Source: Paratrimastix pyriformis | Taxonomy: Eukaryota > Preaxostyla > Paratrimastigidae | Length of the DNA: 64,000 nt | NCBI GenBank assembly: GCA_027972325.1 | Contig: JAPMOS010000009.1 | Coordinates: 642,001 to 706,000 of the forward strand | Reading direction: 5' to 3' | In this document: piece after piece, positions 58,298 to 64,000 of the stretch | Position numbering within the stretch: the stretch's first letter is position 1 | How the letters are laid out: each line of letters begins with the position of its first letter | Made by a program: the position numbers and the translations under genes | The notes under the pieces: model-generated | Told to the model about the DNA's origin: nothing | Database searches by the model: none | What the model saw: the letters and a program-made list of their open reading frames with translations, nothing else

Positions 58298-59495
58298 TGC
58301 CGCTGCCGCCTGCCACTGCTGCAGTGGCGCCCTCGGACCCTCAGCCCGAGCAGCGCCCTTCGCTGCCCTCGTCGCCTCCTGCTGACCCGTGCCCCCCCGC
58401 CCCGCCCTCGTCGCCGCGATCGCCGCCCCCATCGCCGCCCCCATCGGGGCTTGGCTCGCACCAGCAGCAGCCGACCTCCCCGCGGGCGCCACCGAGTGAG
58501 GCCATCGCCATTTTTCGGGGGATACGCTTCGCCCTGGCCAGCCTGCAGTCCCACTCCCGCGACCAGTCCGAGGGTCCGCCCCTCTCCCCTCCCTTGGGCC
58601 ACCCGGACTCACCCCTCGCCTTCACCTCCTGGCCACCCGGGCTCACCCTGGGCCTTCTTTTTCTCCTCCATGGCTGGCTGTGGCCGCTCCGGGCGATCTG
58701 CCATACGGGGCAGCCCTGGTCCACTGCATCAAGCGGCACGGGGGGCTGTTTATGCGACCCGACCGGCTGCCTTTCGAATGCCCCTGCCCGGAGCCCGGGG
58801 AGTTCTGTGTTGCCCTGGCCGACCGGCCGCGGCGGACGGTGCGCTACCTGGCCTGCCTGGCGGCCGGGGTGTGGCCCGTCGACCCGCGGTGGGTCCACCG
58901 GTGCGCCCAGGCGGGCGCCCTGCTCCCTCTGACGGGTCACCCCGGCGAGCCCACCGGGGGGTGGCTGCTGCCCCGGGGGACGGACCTCCTCGCCACCTGT
59001 CTGGCGCCCCTCGCCCCCCCTGGCGGCGGGTCCCTCGGCGGCAATCAACCCCTGGCCATGGAGCGGCGCCTTCTGGCGGGCACGGGCCTGGTCATGTGTA
59101 CCGAGGCGGGCCTGTGCGATGCCTCCGCCCCTGCCGCTCCTGGGGCCGCCGGAGGGGCTGAGGACTGGCGCCAATGGGCGACACTGGCCACGATTGCGGG
59201 CGCGTCTCTGCTCCCGGGTCGCCTCAACATCACACAGCACCCACCGGCGCCCCACTTCAACCATGTGCTTGTGCTCGCCATCTCCGCCGAGAGCTGCAAC
59301 CCAGGGGTTTGGGAGGCAGGAACCCCCCTTCACCAACAGGTTTGCGGAGCATTGATGGAGACCAGTCCACCGAGGTCGCGCGTGCCCGTGGTTCGGAAAG
59401 AATGGCTTATTCAAAGCATTCTCACAAACAGCCCTGCACCATTGCAATCTTGTTGGAGTGTGAACTGGATTGATATCGACGGTCAGCCATGTTGA
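53929..59495 (+). CDS. 53BP1/Crb2-like tandem-BRCT protein with long disordered N-terminus
   Basis: The product is probably a chromatin or DNA-damage mediator. A first exon of about 1,550 codons (MSHEPSEGSADFLATLFNH) is Pro/Ala-rich and contains candidate ATM/ATR sites (ETQTQTEP, HTQQLW, PETQPGEP), three 'PGTLG/E' motifs (about 57210-57330) and three 'EPDDGPQPL' repeats (about 57490-57600). IAIFRGIRFALASLQSHSRD opens the first BRCT, matching LFLGYAFLLT of 53BP1. An intron (58574-58713, donor GTCCG) joins SE to ALVHCIKRHGGLFMRPDRLP. TVRYLACLAAGVWPVDPRWV is the core BRCT helix-3 with the Trp, matching YFLCLASGIPCVSHVWVHDS. The second BRCT has LLAGTGLVMCTEAGLCD, LATIAGASL, VLVLAISAESC and VPVVRKEWLIQSILTNS (53BP1 LPVVSQEWVIQCL). 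No Tudor domain is seen. The stop at 59495 overlaps the next gene's ATG. Confidence 0.78.
56974..57028 (+). repeat. (GGCCCC)n repeat encoding Ala-Pro dipeptides
   Basis: About nine hexamers in frame in the disordered part of the BRCT protein, giving a PAPAPA linker. Confidence 0.75.
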
Positions 59496-62400
59496 TAAAT
59501 CCTCGCCATCAGCTGCTCCAGGGTCTGCGTATCGCAAGCCCCGTTGCCGTGTTGATACGCGATGATACCTGCCCTCTGCTTGTAAGTATTTCTTTTTTGG
59601 AGTGTGTCTCCTATTTTCTCGCTTCCGATGGACTCGGAAATTTATTCGGGGCTCTTCCAGGCGCGCTCGCATTCAGAATCCAAAACCGGACGAAAAACCG
59701 CTCAAACAGCGGCTGGTCGCGTGGGCGCTCGAGGCGACGTGTCAACTCGAAGTCGGCGGCCATGGCTTCCTCCAGTGCATCGAAGCCGATTGTTTGCTTC
59801 CTAGTTGATGGCTCAGAACAATGTTTGCTCAATCCCTATGAACCTTGCTTTTTTTATTATTCGCTTTTTCATCGACAGACTTCCAGATGACACTCAATGC
59901 CGTGAAAAGTTTAATTTCCAAATCACCACACCTTCCAATTGGTATTTTGCTTCTTCCTGGAGCTCCTTCCGGTGTACGTGACTCGATTTTGGCATCCCTG
60001 CTGACAAACGAAGATGCCGACGCACCACGACCATCGATTCACTTCCGGAACGCAACAGTGCACTTTCCTGGAGGCAATCCAACGCAGTACAAACTTGACA
60101 TCAAGAAATTTGCTGATGGTCCGCGATTGTTTGCATCTCCTCACAACTTCACCCTCCACTGTTCCATCAGAATTCGACCCCGTCATTTGGATGGACTCTG
60201 ACACTGCTGTGGTCTGTGTTGGGCTGGTTCCTCGGCTAAATTGTCAAAAATGCACTTCAATGGCAATCAGCTTTCCGGACTTGAGACGCTCATCGAGTCT
60301 TTTGTGGCGAGTGGGGCCAACATGGCGTTGACTCCGGATCATGTCAACCAAGACCCGGAATTCGTGGCTCGATACTTGTCCATCACCCATCTTGAGCGCC
60401 AGTGCGTCCCAACCGGCCCTGCCTGGTCGGTCAATCCCCCCCTCCTCCACCCCCGCCTGGCCTGGGTGCCACGTGTGGATCTCACCGGGGCACATGTGGG
60501 TGTGCGCAGCTGGGTGCCTCAGGCCTGCTTCATGATGTTCCGGTCGTCCATCATCTCCGAGTTTTTCGACCTCTGGGAGGTCCGTCCGCCTGTCCTCCGC
60601 CCAGCTGCTGACTGACCGTTCCCTCCGGTCTGGCCGGGGCCCGCAGCGTATTTGGCGCGATTGGCTGGAGCCAGAGCCCTTCAGCCACTTCGAGGATCCC
60701 GCCCCGAACTTCCCGGGGAGCTGCTTCTGCATCGAGCAGTACGCCCTCGGCGTCGCCGTCAAGCAGTTCGTCAAGAAGGTCCGCCGCCCTCCGGCCCTCC
60801 TCCCCTCCTCCCCTCCTGTCCTTACCGAGACGCCACGTCGCGCGTCCCCGCCGGTCCAGCCGGAGTTTGCTTTGGGCGTGTCGGCGACTGATCGTCCCCC
60901 GTCCCTGCCGCCGCTTCCCCCGCCTGGGCAGGACTTCGGGCGCGAGGTGCACCAGCTGGGCCGGCGGGAGGTCTTCGTCCACTCGGACCTGCTCCCCTTC
61001 CGAGGGCAGGCCCAGGCCCGCGCGGGTGGCGCGGCGCCCTGCGGGCCCCAAACCATGGCCACACGCGTTCCCGAGCAGCAGCAGCAGCAGCAGCAGCAGC
61101 CGGCCCCCGCCACCGGGGTCCCTCGAGCTTCCACTTCCCCGCAGGGCCCCACTGCTTCGCCTGTTGCCGCCTCCCCGGCCCGTGTGCGGGGGCGCACCCA
61201 TCGGCACTCGCCCCCCATCGGGGGCGGGCCTGGCAGCACCCGGAGCAACCCCGCGACCGGCGGCGGCAACGGATCGGGCAGCGGCACCCCCCCGGACCCC
61301 GGGCCGCGGTCGCTCCCCCTCCCGGTCCCGCTGGGGAGGTCGCGGTCCCCACTGGCCGGGGGCGTCGACGAGGGCGAGGGCAGCCAGTCGCTGCGGACCA
61401 ACCGGGGCGAGGTGCCCCTGGCGGGCGGCGGGGCGCTCCGGCTCTTCGCCACGGAGGGCGGCCTCAGGCCGGCCTTCTCGGAGGAGCTGGCCATGTGGGG
61501 CAGCCAGGCCGGGGCCCCGCCGAGCCCCTTCCCGGCCCCCTCTCCGGTGGGCCGCTGGGGCGAGACCGCCGCGCCTCAGCTGCCAGCCCCCGCCGGCTCG
61601 TATGCCGGCCCAAGGCCGTTCCGCGATCACGCAGGTCCGCCCCGCATCCACACCCAGCTGCACTCGGCCGCCGCACCCCACAGCCTCACCGAGCTCGAGC
61701 CCCCGATCGGCACCCTCACGCTCGCTCTAACCATTTCGGCACACCACTCGCGCCTTCCAGGGGGCGCCCTGGTGGCGGGCGCGGCCTACTTGGGCCTCGG
61801 GATGCAGCAGGAGGGCCCCGTGCCCACATCGCCGGCGCCCGTCCCGACTCGCCCGCCCCTCACTTCGTACGCCCTGCCCGGTCCGGCCCATCGCCCCATC
61901 GCCCCGTCGCCCCCATTCCCTTCTCCCTTCCCTGTTCTCCCTCCTTGGGGCGGCGCGCTCACCTCTGACATCTCCCCGCGCACCCAGGCGGCCCCGTGGC
62001 CCCGGCCCCATCCAGCTACCAGCCCCCTCAGGCACCAGCCCCCGCCCCCGCTCCTGCCCCCACGGTCTGTGGCCCGACCTCCCTCAAGGCCCTCCGTCAC
62101 GCCCCCGTGTTTCCCTCCTGCCGCCCGCCAGGCGCCTGCCCCTGCCCCGACCTCCTACCAGGGCCCCGCCCCAACATCCTACCAGGGCCCGTCCCCGGCC
62201 CTGGCCCTGGCCCCGGGCCAAGGGCAGCAAGGGCCGAGCTCGTACCGGCCGGGGGAGGTGCACGAGCAGTTCCACATGATGATCCCCGCCAGGCCGGTGG
62301 GGGCCCAGGGCCCGCAGCAGCAGCAGCAGGGCAGCATCACCTCGTACCAGCTGCTGCTCGGGGCCCAGGGCGTCACCTCCTACCAGGGGGCCCAGGGCCT

Positions 62401-62618
62401 GGGGCTGACCTACGGCGGCCAGCAGCAGGCGGGCGGGGTCACCTCCTACCGAGGAGCCCAGAATCAGGGCCTGCAGCAGCAGCAGGGCCAGGTTTCATCA
62501 TACCAGCAAATTCAGGTGCAAGGGCAGCAGGGGCAGCAGGGGCAGCAGGGGCAGGGTCAGCAGGCTGGTGTAACTTCGTACCGGGGCGTCACCTCGTACC
62601 AATCTCAGCTGATCTCGA

Positions 62619-62649
<31 letters not shown>

Positions 62650-63752
62650 GCAGCAGCAGCTCGGTTCGTACCAGGGGGTCACATCCTACCAAGGGGCCGC
62701 CTCTTCGCAAGTTGGCATCTCTTCTCAGGGCATCACCTCTTATCGGGTCTGCGCCCCCTCGCCGCTGCCACCCCATGCTCCGCTTCCTCTTCCATCCCCA
62801 TACTCCGCTTCCTCTTCCATCCCCATGCTCCGCTTCCTCTTCCATCCCCATGCTCCGCTTCCTCTTCCACGCTTCCTCTTCCACCCCCATGTTCCATCCC
62901 CATACTCCGCTTCCTCTTCCATCCCCATGTCCCGCTGCCGCTTCCACCGCACCGCTTCCACCGCACCGCTTCCACCGCATGCTCATTCTGCTCTTTCGCT
63001 GCCCGCTGCCCTCTTCAGCCTCCTCCTGGGGCCCCCGTCCCCGCCCCTGTACCTGCCGCTGCCCCCTCCTGGACTGCCTTCGGGTCATCGTTGCCAATGT
63101 TCCCTCTGGCCCCCGGGGCGGGCCCGGTGGCGCTTCCGAGCGAGCTGCCCTGGGTGCCCTCGGCCTCCAGCTACCCGGGCCCGCCGCGGCCCGCCCCGCC
63201 CAGCCCGCCCAGCCCGCCCAGCCCGCCCAGCCCGGCAGCTACCCGCCGATTCCCCGCGGCTGCCCGCCGCAGCACCTGCCAGAACACCCGTGCGACTGCC
63301 CGTCGGGTGGCTGCACGCACGGTCAGGCCCAACAAGCTCAGCAGCAACAACAACAGTCAGACCGGCAGCCGGCTGGGGCCGCCCTTCCTCCCGCCGCCGA
63401 TGCGGAGCCGTCGGGGGGCCGCGAGCGGACCATCGGGGTTTGGTGCGCCCCCGACCGGCAGGGCAGCCTCTTCGTCTCGCCCGACCCCCACGATACTCCG
63501 GCCCACTACATGCTGGTCTGTGGCTGCCTCTGCCTGCCCCCAGCGATCCGTCACGTCGCACATCGCGTCACGTCACTTCTTTCCGGTTGGCGCGTCCAGG
63601 ATACCTTCGAGGCTTGCGTGGTGCATTTCTACAATGCCAACTACCCCAACTGCTGGTCATTTTATTCGCAGAACGAGAGTTCACTCGCTCGACTACTTCA
63701 AGAAACCTTTCCTCCTCCTCTTCCCCAAACTGCGGGGACGGCGGGGCGATAA
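59489..63752 (+). CDS. GT-A-type glycosyltransferase-like protein with FUS-like Tyr-Gln-Gly-rich tail
   Basis: The N-terminal part is spliced from short exons. MLINPRHQLLQGLRIASPVA (59489, donor GTAAG) joins LKQRLVAWALEATCQLEVGG, then FQMTLNAVKSLISKSPHLPI. After QYKLDIKKFAD a GTCCG..TCAG intron leads to EFDPVIWMDSDTAV, the DxD motif that binds nucleotide-sugar and metal in GT-A enzymes. Next are LSGLETLIESFVASGANMAL and DHVNQDPEFVARYL, then across introns WVPQACFMMFRSSIISEFFD and IWRDWLEPEP, FCIEQYALGVAVKQFVKK and REVFVHSDLLPFRG. From about 61040 the frame stays open through Gln, Pro and then repeated [S/T]Y[Q/R]G units (about 62150-62750). After a minisatellite-filled intron, exons near 63230-63752 end TFEACVVHFYNANYPNCW and SLARLLQETF. 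The acceptor sugar is unknown. A split into two genes after about 61030 is possible. Confidence 0.6.
62150..62750 (+). repeat. Degenerate TSYQG-type coding repeats
   Basis: At least ten Tyr-centred units (PTSYQG, SITSYQ, GVTSYQG, GVTSYRG, VSSYQQ, LGSYQG, GITSYR) separated by Gln/Gly-rich spacers and a CAG tract (about 62616-62660). Composition is like FUS/EWS/TAF15 prion-like domains, in frame with the upstream coding sequence. Confidence 0.75.
62775..62960. repeat. 25-bp minisatellite (CTTCCTCTTCCATCCCCATG core)
   Basis: About six copies of GCTCCG plus the core, pyrimidine-rich on the gene strand. It lies just after a GTCTG donor that follows GITSYR and before a TCTTCAG acceptor near 63018, so it fills an intron. 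Confidence 0.85.
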
Positions 63753-63914
63753 GAATTCTTCTTCTTCTTCTTTCTGCTTGTAATTTCGTTATGGTTTTCT
63801 CGGGACGGTTTCCCGATATATTTTGCCTTCTGTCGTGTCTTGCCCTCTCGAGTGCTGTCAAGCCAAAAAGCCAGTCCCCCGGGCCAACCAACGCCGAGCT
63901 TCATTCCACTTTCG

Positions 63915-64000
63915 ATGGCACAAGAGGAATCTGCCGATATTCAGGCTCTCATCGAGAGCAAGAGTGTTGAGCCGAAGATCGCCGCTGTGAAAATGCTCAT
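63915..64000 (+). CDS. Start of a gene cut by the window end (possibly adaptin/HEAT type)
   Basis: ATG at 63915 in a locally AT-richer context opens MAQEESADIQALIESKSVEP then KIAAVKMLI at the window edge. The 'L.s....K..A.K.li' phrase resembles the first helix of beta-adaptin-type HEAT proteins, but 28 residues are too few to decide. It is preceded by a 162-bp gap after the previous stop, with a T-rich stretch typical of promoters here. Confidence 0.45.
   Translation, partial: MAQEESADIQALIESKSVEPKIAAVKML

Noticed and set aside
59611-59832. Minus-strand open frame with plausible helical text (ALEEAMAADFELTRRLE)
   Set aside because: It is antisense to the exon LKQRLVAWALEATCQLEVGG, which splices in phase with its neighbours on the plus strand. 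No start context or continuation supports it.
60872-63970. A 1,032-codon open frame on the plus strand running to the window edge
   Set aside because: Only part of it is coding. Its first codons lie in an intron upstream of the exon encoding REVFVHSDLL, and past about 62,750 it runs through a minisatellite-filled intron and antisense-free GC-rich sequence. High GC keeps frames open by chance.

Overview
The window is about 64 kb of very GC-rich nuclear DNA from a eukaryote. The genes are split by many short introns of about 45-150 nt, and the products are core eukaryotic proteins: TOR, a condensin subunit, ER HSP90, YKT6, UTP25 and TCERG1. Divergent genes sit 25-155 bp apart, and there are two tRNA genes, both inside introns. 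This suggests a compact, intron-rich unicellular eukaryote (a protist). I cannot name the lineage from sequence alone. I see no ribosomal RNA, transposon, retroelement, virus-like element, CRISPR array or bacterial operon.

Layout, left to right. 1-9377 (-): 5' half (HEAT repeats) of a TOR kinase, cut by the window edge. 9780-11657 (-): seven-span membrane protein. 11806-16455 (+): condensin subunit CAP-H. 16926-26054 (+): SF3B3/DDB1-type (MMS1_N/CPSF_A) beta-propeller protein with a tRNA-Arg in an intron. 26399-29696 (-): unrecognised coiled-coil/Pro-Ala-rich protein. 29817-32336 (+): ER HSP90 (GRP94) that appears to lack its C-terminal dimerisation domain. 32798-36952 (-): UTP25. 37238-37953 (-): YKT6. 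38071-39039 (+): METTL21-type methyltransferase. 40180-45266 (+): TCERG1 with six FF domains and a tRNA-Trp in an intron. 45429-47677 (+): C2-like protein with a low-complexity tail. 48516-49428 (-): RNase T2. 49503-50431 (+): sugar-isomerase-like TIM barrel. 50606-51808 (-): F-box-like protein. 52168-53774 (-): TMEM185-like protein. 53929-59495 (+): 53BP1/Crb2-like tandem-BRCT protein. 59489-63752 (+): glycosyltransferase-like domain joined to a FUS-like Y-Q-G-rich tail. 63915-64000 (+): first residues of another gene.

The genes do not form one pathway. They are housekeeping neighbours arranged as divergent pairs (11.7, 29.7, 38.0, 49.4 and 53.8 kb) and convergent pairs (26.2, 32.5, 48.0 and 50.5 kb). 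The most striking general feature is the splice donor. Reading-frame logic across many genes places it at GTCYG (GTCCG or GTCTG) instead of GTRAGT. The most striking single gene is the HSP90 with an internal C-terminal deletion. Exon boundaries were worked out by hand from frame continuity and known family motifs. Gene spans are more reliable than individual exon edges, and within-intron low-complexity tracts are described as repeats.
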